DNA of 55,634 bases from positions 1-55,634 of the forward strand of contig CAZOZP010000014.1 in assembly GCA_964584325.1 (NCBI GenBank), in the 5' to 3' direction. The stretch comes from CAZOZP01 sp964584325. GTDB taxonomy: Bacteria > Bacteroidota > Ignavibacteria > Ignavibacteriales > Melioribacteraceae. Below are positions 23,927-32,661 of this stretch, piece by piece; the first letter of the stretch is position 1, and every line of letters begins with the position of its first letter. The position numbers were made by a program, and so were the translations under genes. The notes below the pieces were generated by a model, which made no database searches, was not told the origin of the DNA, and saw nothing but the letters and a program-made list of their open reading frames with translations.

Positions 23927-25651
23927 ATGAAGAGTATTCTTCCGGTTCTATTTTTTTTATCATCTGTTATTTTTGCACAAAGTTCTGCTACTGTAACAGG
24001 AAGCGTTAAGGTTACATTAAAGGAAAAGCCCGATACAGTATATGCAGGTCTTTACAAATACGGGGCAGAAATCGGAGAATCCCCGATTGAATTACTGAAG
24101 GTGACTTCTGCGAAATTTTCATTCAATGCAAAACCCGGTAATTATTCATTAGGGATATGGGCATTCGGAACCGACAGAATTGAAAGAAAAATTATTGTAA
24201 CTAATCCTGATACTCCTGTTAAACTGGAAGCAGAACTTGGCAGGCAAGGAATTGACTCTGAAACCGGGTCTGTTATTGTTACCGGTGATTTCTGCGGATG
24301 GAATCCTATGGCAAGTATTCCCTTATCAAAAAAAGAAAATGTTTGGGTTTTAGAAAACGACAGCATAATTCCTGATGGTACAAATTATAAATTTGTTGTA
24401 AATAGTGTTATGTATCCGAATCATTCCGCTAAAAATTATTCTCTTTCTCCTGAATGGTCAACAATGAACAGCATTAAAGGAAAGGAAAAAATTGTTTTTA
24501 ATCCGGAATTGTATAAAGCCGATGGGACTACAGCAATTAAATTTACAGGCACGCCTTTTACTGACAATTTTGCTTCTGCGAAAAAAGAATCAGAAAATTT
24601 ATTTTATGAACTTATTCAAACCATTAGTACAATTCCCCGTGGTGATACTTCTAATGTTGCCAAAAAATATCATTACTTTAAATGCAAAACTGATAGTCTT
24701 AGCAATAAATATGGCCTGGAAGCTGAACAACTTTTTTTACGTCCTTATTTTGATAATATCTTTTTTTTGTCGCCAATATCTCACCATTATATGCAAGGAT
24801 TTAAATATAATGATTCTTTAGCCTCCAAAGCATTTCATGCAAGGCCCGAGATTCTTTCTATCTACGAAGAAATAAATGAAAATTATCACAAAATTGACCC
24901 TAAGGCTCTGACTTTTGATGCAAATATTTACTTTTATACTGCCCGACTAAAACATTTTATTCAACTTAATCCCGGATTTGGCAAAAAACATAATGTAAAT
25001 TCTGAATATTATGATAATTTTCTGGATAAGTTTATTGATATTGCCGAAAATCCTGACGATACCGAATCGCTTTTAACCTCACTTATCTCTTTATATTCCG
25101 ATTCATTTAGTTCCTCAAAAGAAAAAGCACAAAAGTATGCGGATATTCTATTTACAAGGTTTCCGGCTACCCCAAACAGAGATTATATCAACCAGAAGCT
25201 GAAATCTTTTGAACAAACACCCGGCTGGGCTATTCCCGACTTCAATCTTGAATTAACCAACGACACTCAAACCGCTTTGAAGAACTATCACGGCAAATTT
25301 CTTTTTCTGGAATTCTGGGGAATATCCTGCCCACCATGCAGAATGGAAGTACCTCATATAAATGAATTATACAAAAACACTTCAAGAGATACTCTTGAAA
25401 TACTCGGAATGAATCAAAGCGATTCATTTGAAAACATTGCGGAATTTCAGAAAAATTTCGGAATTGAATATCCAACCGCCAAAGCAAACAATGAAATTGT
25501 TACTGCGTTTTCTGTAACAGGAATACCTGCCTCATTTCTTTTCGATCCCGACGGCAAGCTTATAGTTAGGGATTTACGCGGAGAAGATTTAACCAAAAAG
25601 GTTAAAGAATATATTTCTTCTTACAAGAGTACTTCAGGCAAAACTGAATAG
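23927..25651 (+). CDS. TlpA/ResA-like thioredoxin with glycogen-binding-like domain
   Basis: A 574-residue secreted or periplasmic protein. A signal peptide (MKSILPVLFFLSSVIFA-QS) is followed by a beta-sandwich domain (about 20-105), then a segment resembling an AMPK/CBM48 glycogen-binding E-set domain (about 110-175, VTGDFCGWNP…LENDSIIPDGTNYKFVV), an alpha-helical middle (about 210-420), and a C-terminal thioredoxin fold (about 435-574) with the redox motif WGISCPPCR (Cys468, Cys471) and a cis-Pro in TGIPASFLFD. The thioredoxin part should act as a thiol reductase or disulfide exchanger. An AGGGAGGT ribosome binding site precedes ATG. The carbohydrate-binding-like insertion is unusual for TlpA proteins. 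Confidence 0.82.
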   Translation: MKSILPVLFFLSSVIFAQSSATVTGSVKVTLKEKPDTVYAGLYKYGAEIGESPIELLKVTSAKFSFNAKPGNYSLGIWAFGTDRIERKIIVTNPDTPVKLEAELGRQGIDSETGSVIVTGDFCGWNPMASIPLSKKENVWVLENDSIIPDGTNYKFVVNSVMYPNHSAKNYSLSPEWSTMNSIKGKEKIVFNPELYKADGTTAIKFTGTPFTDNFASAKKESENLFYELIQTISTIPRGDTSNVAKKYHYFKCKTDSLSNKYGLEAEQLFLRPYFDNIFFLSPISHHYMQGFKYNDSLASKAFHARPEILSIYEEINENYHKIDPKALTFDANIYFYTARLKHFIQLNPGFGKKHNVNSEYYDNFLDKFIDIAENPDDTESLLTSLISLYSDSFSSSKEKAQKYADILFTRFPATPNRDYINQKLKSFEQTPGWAIPDFNLELTNDTQTALKNYHGKFLFLEFWGISCPPCRMEVPHINELYKNTSRDTLEILGMNQSDSFENIAEFQKNFGIEYPTAKANNEIVTAFSVTGIPASFLFDPDGKLIVRDLRGEDLTKKVKEYISSYKSTSGKTE

Positions 25652-25670
25652 AAAAATAATGCTAATACTT

Positions 25671-25708
25671 CCCCTATCCCGGAAATCACGATGATTCCGG
25701 GATAGGGG
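25671..25708. terminator. Strong convergent terminator-like hairpin
   Basis: CCCCTATCCCGGAA (25671-25684) and TTCCGGGATAGGGG (25695-25708) form a perfect 14-bp stem with a 10-nt loop. It sits between convergent genes (tlpA-like plus strand, helicase minus strand) and can act on both transcripts. There is little T-run on either side. Confidence 0.7.
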
Positions 25709-25716
25709 GGAATAGA

Positions 25717-28700
25717 TTAGATTTTCTTGAAAATTATATTAAAGACATTACCTTTAAACATTACTTTTATTCGATCTTTCGCTGACATAATCACTTTATA
25801 TTGATATTTTTCGCAATTTAATACTTCATTTTCAAATGTGTAGTCTGAATCTGCACTGATTGCTTTTGTAATTAAATCAATTCTGATTCTGTCTGAAGTA
25901 CTTCTTTCCTCAAAGTTTAATATCCGTTTCGAGGAACTATAACGGACAATTATTTCAAAGGATTCGGATGATAATATATTATGTTTTTTCTCTTGACTTC
26001 CTTCTGTTGTGTCGCTAATTGTTAATTCAATCGAAGAACTTAATACTTCAGATTCATTTGTAACAGTTTCAGATCCATTTGCAACAGAATCATCAGGATC
26101 AAAATAGTCGGGCTCCAGATTAATATTTCTTTCCAATAATGAGTTTTTATTTATAAATGACTCGTATTCTTTTCTCAATTCAGTTATTGTTATTTCTTTC
26201 TTATCGATACTTTCCTTAGTATCTTTTTCTTTTGGCTTCTGCTCTTTCCTCCAGGCTATATCTCTTAAATATGACTTGGCTATTCTTCGTTTAAACCAAT
26301 CTTTTATATCGATCTCAAAATCTTTCTCTACGAAATCATTATATAATTCTCTGATTGTATTTTCATTCATACATCTTTCAGCAAAAGCACAAATTGTGGT
26401 TATGTTTTCTTTAAAAAAGTCATTTAAAATAAACTTCCTGATTTTTTGAATCTCTGTTTCAAGAACCTTCTCTTCACTTCGGTAGAAATAGCTTCTTAAC
26501 ATATATTCAAAATCCTGCCGCAAAGAGTAAGGATTTAGTTTTTTGTTGGATTTTGCTATTCTTTCCATCACTTCAATTATTAAATCTTTTGATGTGTTCG
26601 TTTCCGGCAAGTATTTCTTAAAGTACTCAATTATTTCCTTATCATGCAATAGATCATTAGTGTCTTTTGGATTCATAGAAATTTTTTGATTAAGTAATTT
26701 TATAAATTCGTTTTTCGGATCACTACTATTGTAAAATTCTTTTAACCTCTCAGGTAACTCACTGAAATTAAAATTTCGATTATTAAAAATGTGCCGTAAT
26801 AGATTTTCATAAGGCCTGAATTGTGTATCATCAAAAGTGATTTTACCCCAATCATTTTTGAACAATTTTCTCAATCGGTTATAGTATAAACCGGAAACAA
26901 GATCACTTATCAAATGAAATAGTTTTGTGTCATTGGAATCAGCCAGAGCTAACAACATATCCTTATAATAAGTGTCTTTTTGATTTGATTGTGACAAAAT
27001 ATTCAACCATAAATGAAGAATTTCATTAGCATCACTATTACTAATAACATCTCGGAATAAAAGTTTTAATGCATTTTCATGTTTTTCTTCTTCTTTGTGC
27101 TTAAAAATATTGGAATACTCATATATCACATTGTAAAGATTTTTCTCCTTTTTAATAAGTAACTCCATATACTCTGCATATCTTTCAGCATTTTTAAATT
27201 TGTTTATCATTATTTCAAGAATTTCAGGACTATTTATATTGTCTTTATTCCTATTATACAATGCTATGATTCTCTCATCATTATTCCTGGCTTTTTCCAG
27301 ATATATTATTTTTTCGATAACATTTGAGGTGCACTCTTCCTTTGCCAACCAATACTCGGTAATATTTATTTCCTTCCCGGTTTTCTTTGTATAGTCGTCC
27401 CATCTTTTAATTGCCTGGACTTTATCATATTTATAAGCATATTCAGCGCTTCTTAAATAAAAATCCGGATCCACTCTCCCGAGACTCCGATAAAATTCCG
27501 ATATACTTTCATTATTTCTTTCAAATTTGTTTTGTTCACTTTCATTTTTTAATTTTATATAAAAATCAGCCCATGGTTCTTCGTTCATTTTAAGATTATC
27601 GACTACACCGGTATTTGTTAAATCAATCAGATTTTTCCTGCCTGTAATATATTCTGCCGCTAGAACCTTGCTTTTTACTGTATCTGATTTAAGGTCATTT
27701 CCATACGAAATAATATCATCCCATTCTTTGCCATTCCAACAATATTCAAAATGCTTCTGCTTATAATCCGGATTAAGTTTTCTTATTTCTCTTGCAGCAT
27801 TCTTCCAATCGTTACGAAATTCAAACGACAATGCCTTACAATATATTGCTTCATTCACCTGATTATTCTCTCTGTAGTATTCAGATGCCCTGATCATTTT
27901 TTCATAATCTTTATTATCTATTCCGCTTTGTTTCAAATTACCTGCTGTTCTAAGTGGATCTGCTTCAATTAATTCATTTTTATCATTTGTTTCCGCAAAA
28001 AATGAAACACCGCTAAACAAATCACTCCAATCAGGATAATCCTTGGAATCATTTACATCAACCAATTTACATAGTTTATTCCAAAAATATTCTTTTCCCC
28101 GGGCTGTATCTACAATTAGAAGTTTCTTTTGGGCTCTGGTAATAGCAACATACAATTTATTAAAATAAAACCAGGCTTGTATCTTTGCATTTTCATCACT
28201 CATATCTAATTTTTCAATATCACCTATCTGTGTTTTCAAATAACATCCAAATTTGTACAATACAACTTTTTCAGATTCATCCCCTTTATATGTTAATACA
28301 TCGAAAACATTTTTGACAAGACTGCTTTCATTACGGCTGTTTCCTTTTATTTTTAATGGTTCAAGTTCAGGGAAATCTTTTAACACAGATTCCCTATCCA
28401 TTGAAGGAACCAGTATTATAGTATTTTTAATCTTTGCTAAAAATTCATCATCAACTGAGTTGTTATCAATTTCAAAAAACAGAGGTTTAATTCCTTCATC
28501 ATTCCAGGATTCCTGGTTTTTTATTTCTTTTATATTCAGCTTTTCTTTTCTAAAAAACTGAACGAGATTTGCCAGTCTAACAATTGGGCCACTTGATCTG
28601 AAATTGATTGATAATTGATCCAATGATAAGTTATTACCAAAACCTATTTCATTAAATGAATTATAAAACATACTTTTTACACGACTTAATTTGAAACCTG

Positions 28701-30438
28701 CAGGATTAATTGTCTGAAATGGATCCCCGGCAAAAACAATTGGTAAATATTTAATGTTTTTTAAATCATACTTTGAAAATGAAAATACTTTCAAAATGAG
28801 TTTTAATTCAACAGGCGAAAAGTCTTGAGCTTCATCGCATATAATTACATTAAAAGGCTTATAATTATTGTTTCCGGAATCTATTCTTTTAAGAACATAT
28901 TTTACTAAATCTAAATCATCCCACAAATCATCACTTACTTTTCTATACCATTGAGCATATATTGAATTATATATTTGTTGATAAACATTTGGTTCTATCT
29001 CCTCATCCTTTAATTTACTAAACTCTTGAGGAGTAAAATCTGAATCTTCTTTTTGGCCTTTGATATATGATTTTATTACAAACCACACTAATTCAGGTGA
29101 GTATTCTGATTTGTTAGGAATATTACAGACATACTTTGATAACATGGGATTGACATCATCATTTAAGTAAAGAGCTTTAAAAACGCTGAATGAAATATGT
29201 TTGTTAATGACAAATTTGGTGTTATTCGGTTCAACATAAGACAATAAAAAGTCATACATTGATTGAAAAATACTTCTGAGTCTTTCGATATCAATTTCAT
29301 GACTTAAATCGCTATAATTGGCATTTGTTCTGATTATTGACTCAACTCTTTTGCGTGCTGTTTCTTTTAGATGATTTGAATAAGTTAGAAATAATATTGG
29401 ACTTTTTTCATCTTGACCGGAAAATATGTTTTCACGATTTCTAAAAATCAAATCCGCAATAAAATAGTACAATACTGTTGATTTACCGCTTCCTGCTTGA
29501 CCATTTATAAATAATGGCAACTCTGATTCTTTTAAGATTTTCTTTTCTTCCATTGACAGTGAAAGATTACTTTCAAATTCACTTTGTATCTTAAACCAGG
29601 AATTTTTTTCACTACTTTGTTCACCGTCATACAAAACAAAATCCGGATAACCCCTTCTGGCAAATTTCCGGAAAGCTTCATCTTCATTAGAGAAATTAAA
29701 ACTCCTATATTTTTCCTTTATTTTCTCAATCTCTCCGTTATCTTTTCCTCCTATAAAAAAGTTATGCAATAAGAATAATTTTTCATTCTGTGTATCATAA
29801 AACTCATAAATAACACCTACATCTTTGTTTTTCTTTATTCTTATTATAGGACAATATCCGGCACCGTTCTTTTCAACATTAATAATCTCAGAATCTAAAG
29901 GATTATCTTCAATTCCCTGCAAAACCCGAATTATTAAATGCCAGTTTCGTGTGAACTCTTCCATTTGTGAATGTTCAATCCACCTGCTTGATTCAAACAT
30001 TCTGGCATTATGATCAATATTTTCTTTATTTAAATACAATTCCAGTTCTTTGGGAATTTCCTTATTCTTTCTTTCAATTTCTTGTTTTTGCAAAATCTCA
30101 GCCCGTATTTCATTCTCGAGTTTTTTCTGTATTTCCTTGAAATAGGATTCCGTGATTTGTTCCTTATATAAATCCCCCGGGGTTTTTAAATATTTGTCAT
30201 ATTTTCCTTTTTCATTGCCTTTGTTTATGCATTTAACCAAAATAAAGTATTCCTGTCCTACAAATTCTGAAAGAATAATAAACCACCTAAAGACATTCCC
30301 TTTAAATAAGTACAATTTTGGATATAGCATTTCCAATCCAACCATTTCCTCGCTATTATTAAAACCTTCCAATCTCCTTTTAAGTTGCTGCAATTCTGTT
30401 TGGTTATAGGTTATTTTTTCATTATACCCGAGTTTCAT
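25717..30438 (-). CDS. Large superfamily 1 (UvrD/Rep-like) helicase
   Basis: About 1573 residues from ATG 30436-30438, chosen because AGGGAG lies 4 nt upstream; the frame is open 18 nt further. The N-terminal region (about 160-240) contains a block, IIRVLQGIEDNPLDSE… IIRIKKNKDVGVIYEFYD…LFLLHNFFIGGK, resembling the RelE/ParE toxin fold. The helicase core begins with Walker A GQAGSGKST (about 313-321) and continues with Walker B VIICDEAQDFSPVEL and motif VI YVAITRAQKKLLIV. The remaining 700 residues are alpha-helical repeats and a small beta-rich C-terminal domain. Very large SF1 helicases of this style occur in defence islands and in uncharacterised contexts. It looks more AT-rich than the flanking metabolic genes. 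The reaction is ATP-dependent nucleic-acid translocation; the role is unknown. Confidence 0.75.
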   Translation of the reverse strand: MKLGYNEKITYNQTELQQLKRRLEGFNNSEEMVGLEMLYPKLYLFKGNVFRWFIILSEFVGQEYFILVKCINKGNEKGKYDKYLKTPGDLYKEQITESYFKEIQKKLENEIRAEILQKQEIERKNKEIPKELELYLNKENIDHNARMFESSRWIEHSQMEEFTRNWHLIIRVLQGIEDNPLDSEIINVEKNGAGYCPIIRIKKNKDVGVIYEFYDTQNEKLFLLHNFFIGGKDNGEIEKIKEKYRSFNFSNEDEAFRKFARRGYPDFVLYDGEQSSEKNSWFKIQSEFESNLSLSMEEKKILKESELPLFINGQAGSGKSTVLYYFIADLIFRNRENIFSGQDEKSPILFLTYSNHLKETARKRVESIIRTNANYSDLSHEIDIERLRSIFQSMYDFLLSYVEPNNTKFVINKHISFSVFKALYLNDDVNPMLSKYVCNIPNKSEYSPELVWFVIKSYIKGQKEDSDFTPQEFSKLKDEEIEPNVYQQIYNSIYAQWYRKVSDDLWDDLDLVKYVLKRIDSGNNNYKPFNVIICDEAQDFSPVELKLILKVFSFSKYDLKNIKYLPIVFAGDPFQTINPAGFKLSRVKSMFYNSFNEIGFGNNLSLDQLSINFRSSGPIVRLANLVQFFRKEKLNIKEIKNQESWNDEGIKPLFFEIDNNSVDDEFLAKIKNTIILVPSMDRESVLKDFPELEPLKIKGNSRNESSLVKNVFDVLTYKGDESEKVVLYKFGCYLKTQIGDIEKLDMSDENAKIQAWFYFNKLYVAITRAQKKLLIVDTARGKEYFWNKLCKLVDVNDSKDYPDWSDLFSGVSFFAETNDKNELIEADPLRTAGNLKQSGIDNKDYEKMIRASEYYRENNQVNEAIYCKALSFEFRNDWKNAAREIRKLNPDYKQKHFEYCWNGKEWDDIISYGNDLKSDTVKSKVLAAEYITGRKNLIDLTNTGVVDNLKMNEEPWADFYIKLKNESEQNKFERNNESISEFYRSLGRVDPDFYLRSAEYAYKYDKVQAIKRWDDYTKKTGKEINITEYWLAKEECTSNVIEKIIYLEKARNNDERIIALYNRNKDNINSPEILEIMINKFKNAERYAEYMELLIKKEKNLYNVIYEYSNIFKHKEEEKHENALKLLFRDVISNSDANEILHLWLNILSQSNQKDTYYKDMLLALADSNDTKLFHLISDLVSGLYYNRLRKLFKNDWGKITFDDTQFRPYENLLRHIFNNRNFNFSELPERLKEFYNSSDPKNEFIKLLNQKISMNPKDTNDLLHDKEIIEYFKKYLPETNTSKDLIIEVMERIAKSNKKLNPYSLRQDFEYMLRSYFYRSEEKVLETEIQKIRKFILNDFFKENITTICAFAERCMNENTIRELYNDFVEKDFEIDIKDWFKRRIAKSYLRDIAWRKEQKPKEKDTKESIDKKEITITELRKEYESFINKNSLLERNINLEPDYFDPDDSVANGSETVTNESEVLSSSIELTISDTTEGSQEKKHNILSSESFEIIVRYSSSKRILNFEERSTSDRIRIDLITKAISADSDYTFENEVLNCEKYQYKVIMSAKDRIKVMFKGNVFNIIFKKI

Positions 30439-30484
30439 AATACTCCCTTTTGTCAACTTATTTTAGATAATTATTTTAATTTCT

Positions 30485-31384
30485 TCAATTGTTATAAGCT
30501 TTCTTATCTTTTCCTGGTATTGCATTTTCAATAATTTCTCTAATCTTCTCTTCAAATTGCCCAAGCTCAAGCTTATCTATATGCTTGTGTGTAATGATAT
30601 AAACTACAATTGCGGAGAGAATTCCTACCCAGGCGGGACCGGCAACGAGAGAACTTATAAGCAGAAACAATCCGCTTTTGGCTGTCCCTCTGAACATTCC
30701 GTTGGCAATTTTTATTTTTTCATTCTTTCTTATTGCCTGATGAAAAGCCTTTGCCAGTGATATTAGACTAATTAGAAAGACAATCGGATTTGCGGAGACA
30801 GCTCCGGTAAGAAACAAAGCAGATGCAATTTCGGAAAACCTGTCTGTTTCAGTTTTATTCCACTGAAGAATTACGGCTATTGAAGCAACTGAGGCACCGA
30901 ATATTTCCCCGATGTTAAATGTCATCATATCTGCAATCCAGGCTTTTTGCACACCGAATGTTGAAAGCCAGTCAGCAAGTTCAGTGTAGTTTTCCTGCGA
31001 AATATTCATTACAGGAAGTCCGGCCTTTGTTACCAAATCGTGCCCTAATGCTGAAAAGTATCCGCTTACTTCTTCAATAAATGAATCATCAGGCAAGGCT
31101 TCTTTGCATTTATCCCAGGCTCCCCATAGAGTGTGACTGCCATCCACAATTCTGTGAAGATGTCCGCCACCTGTATTAGCTGCATTATACACAGCATCCA
31201 TAGCTTTATCATAAACTGTCGGAATACCGTTCTTAAATGCTTCTGAAGCAAACTTGTCTATTTCTGAAACTATGTCAGAGGCTAAAATACTGTTTACCAG
31301 TTTTGCGGAATGATCTGTCGCCCGGTTAATTGCTTTGCTCGACTTGTCTTTTATTGATTTGTATTTTCCGGAAAGTCTGCTCAT
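30485..31384 (-). CDS. Unrecognised protein with three membrane segments
   Basis: A 299-residue protein of no family I can name. The N-terminal half (1-150) is soluble, mainly helical, and has a conserved-looking glycine/histidine block GGGHLHRIVDGSHTLWGAWDK (in parts: GGGHLHRIV at 72-80, DGSHTLWGAW at 81-90), then a second motif SALGHDLVTKAGLP. The C-terminal half holds three hydrophobic segments (about 158-175, 188-213, 238-265). The C-terminus is charged and helical. AGGAAA is about 10 nt before ATG. It sits 46 bp upstream of the giant helicase and 170 bp downstream of the DprA gene, all co-directional. A membrane effector role is speculation from context. Confidence 0.65.
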   Translation of the reverse strand: MSRLSGKYKSIKDKSSKAINRATDHSAKLVNSILASDIVSEIDKFASEAFKNGIPTVYDKAMDAVYNAANTGGGHLHRIVDGSHTLWGAWDKCKEALPDDSFIEEVSGYFSALGHDLVTKAGLPVMNISQENYTELADWLSTFGVQKAWIADMMTFNIGEIFGASVASIAVILQWNKTETDRFSEIASALFLTGAVSANPIVFLISLISLAKAFHQAIRKNEKIKIANGMFRGTAKSGLFLLISSLVAGPAWVGILSAIVVYIITHKHIDKLELGQFEEKIREIIENAIPGKDKKAYNN

Positions 31385-31554
31385 TAAAATTCAGTTTCCT
31401 GATACTTTTTATCTGAGGATAATTCTGTTTCAAAAATCAAAAATATTATCGGTAATATACAATATTATTAAATAGCGCTCGTTCGAAATATTCTTTTATT
31501 CTTATTCCATCAGAGTAATTATTTTTGTGTTTTTCCGGGTGTGCGAGTTTCCTT

Positions 31555-32661
31555 TTAATCAAACAGTGTCTCAGTTCTGCTTTTTAAAGCATAGCGGATG
31601 GGTTTTGCTTTTATAGAAACAATTTCTTTGTTTGATTTAATAATACTTCGAATTTCATTTTCTGTCAAAGATAATCCGATTCTTCTTTTAATTTCTTTCA
31701 CTTCAAATTCACCATCCTGCAGAATATTTAATATTCTGGTTTCTGCATTGTTAGCTGCATCTTCAATAGCTGTTTGGTACTGCTCAATTAAATTTCCTAA
31801 TAAATCAACCGGTAATGCTCCTTTTTCTATTAAAAGATTGTTGGCATTTTTTTCAACATTTTCCGGTTTACGCACAAATATTTTTCTCTTTTTTCTTAAT
31901 CCGTCAATTACACCTGCCCAGGTACCTCCTTTATCGCCTGACTCTGCAACAAAGATTTCCTCCGCAAGTCCATATATTATAGGATTACGAGCCATCGCCA
32001 GTTCAGTTTTCCAGGGAGATTTCGGAAAGAAAGTGCTCAATACAAGGACATCGCCATTTACAATTTCCTTGTAGTAGTTCTTAAATCCGGAAGCAAATGT
32101 CAAAATACCCTGAGGTAATACGATAATGCTTTTCCCATTAAAGGACAATGCAGAATCCAGAGCCTGTTTATCTACACCCTTTGCAAATCCGCTTACTACG
32201 ATTTTTCCTTCAGTTACAGTTTTCTTTGCAATATTGTCAGTAAAATCCAAAGAAATCTTCCCGGCATTTCTTGATCCGACAATTGCAACAGATGTTTCCT
32301 GAAGCAGTTTTATATTTCCTTTAACATATAGTACAGCCGGAGATTTTGCGGTCTTCAGGTTTCCTTTAAGTGTTTTTGAATAAAGCGGAGAGGTAATAGG
32401 AATCATTTCATAACCTTCATTGTCTAACAATTCAGCCAGGAAGGCAAACCCGGGTATTTCATTTTTTACCCTTGCCAAGTCTAATATATCATCGGTTGAT
32501 AATCCAAGTTCATCTTTCCACTGTTGCTCACTTAGACTAAAAAATTCTTCAATACTTAGCTTATGTTCATGAAAAAAATTAATAATCAGGTTATTGATTT
32601 TCGAATATCCCCATGTTGGAATATGTGCAAGTGCAATCCAATAAGCAGATTCTTTGTTCAT
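31555..32661 (-). CDS. DprA/Smf-like DNA-processing protein (SLOG fold)
   Basis: A 368-residue DprA homologue. The N-terminal helical SAM-like region (1-70) is followed by the Rossmann core: TSVAIVGSRNAGKISLDF (about 123-140), VVSGFAKGVDKQALDSAL, GGTWAGVIDGLRKKRKIFVR, and a C-terminal winged-helix segment (about 305-355). DprA binds single-stranded DNA and loads RecA during transformation; other members of the DprA/LOG (SLOG) superfamily act in nucleotide-centred defence systems. Its ATG overlaps the stop of the RecQ-PRTase gene by 4 nt (ATGA), which indicates translational coupling. That partnership, plus divergence from the canonical ISGMARGID-type motif, suggests a specialised paralogue and not the housekeeping dprA. 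Confidence 0.85.
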   Translation of the reverse strand: MNKESAYWIALAHIPTWGYSKINNLIINFFHEHKLSIEEFFSLSEQQWKDELGLSTDDILDLARVKNEIPGFAFLAELLDNEGYEMIPITSPLYSKTLKGNLKTAKSPAVLYVKGNIKLLQETSVAIVGSRNAGKISLDFTDNIAKKTVTEGKIVVSGFAKGVDKQALDSALSFNGKSIIVLPQGILTFASGFKNYYKEIVNGDVLVLSTFFPKSPWKTELAMARNPIIYGLAEEIFVAESGDKGGTWAGVIDGLRKKRKIFVRKPENVEKNANNLLIEKGALPVDLLGNLIEQYQTAIEDAANNAETRILNILQDGEFEVKEIKRRIGLSLTENEIRSIIKSNKEIVSIKAKPIRYALKSRTETLFD

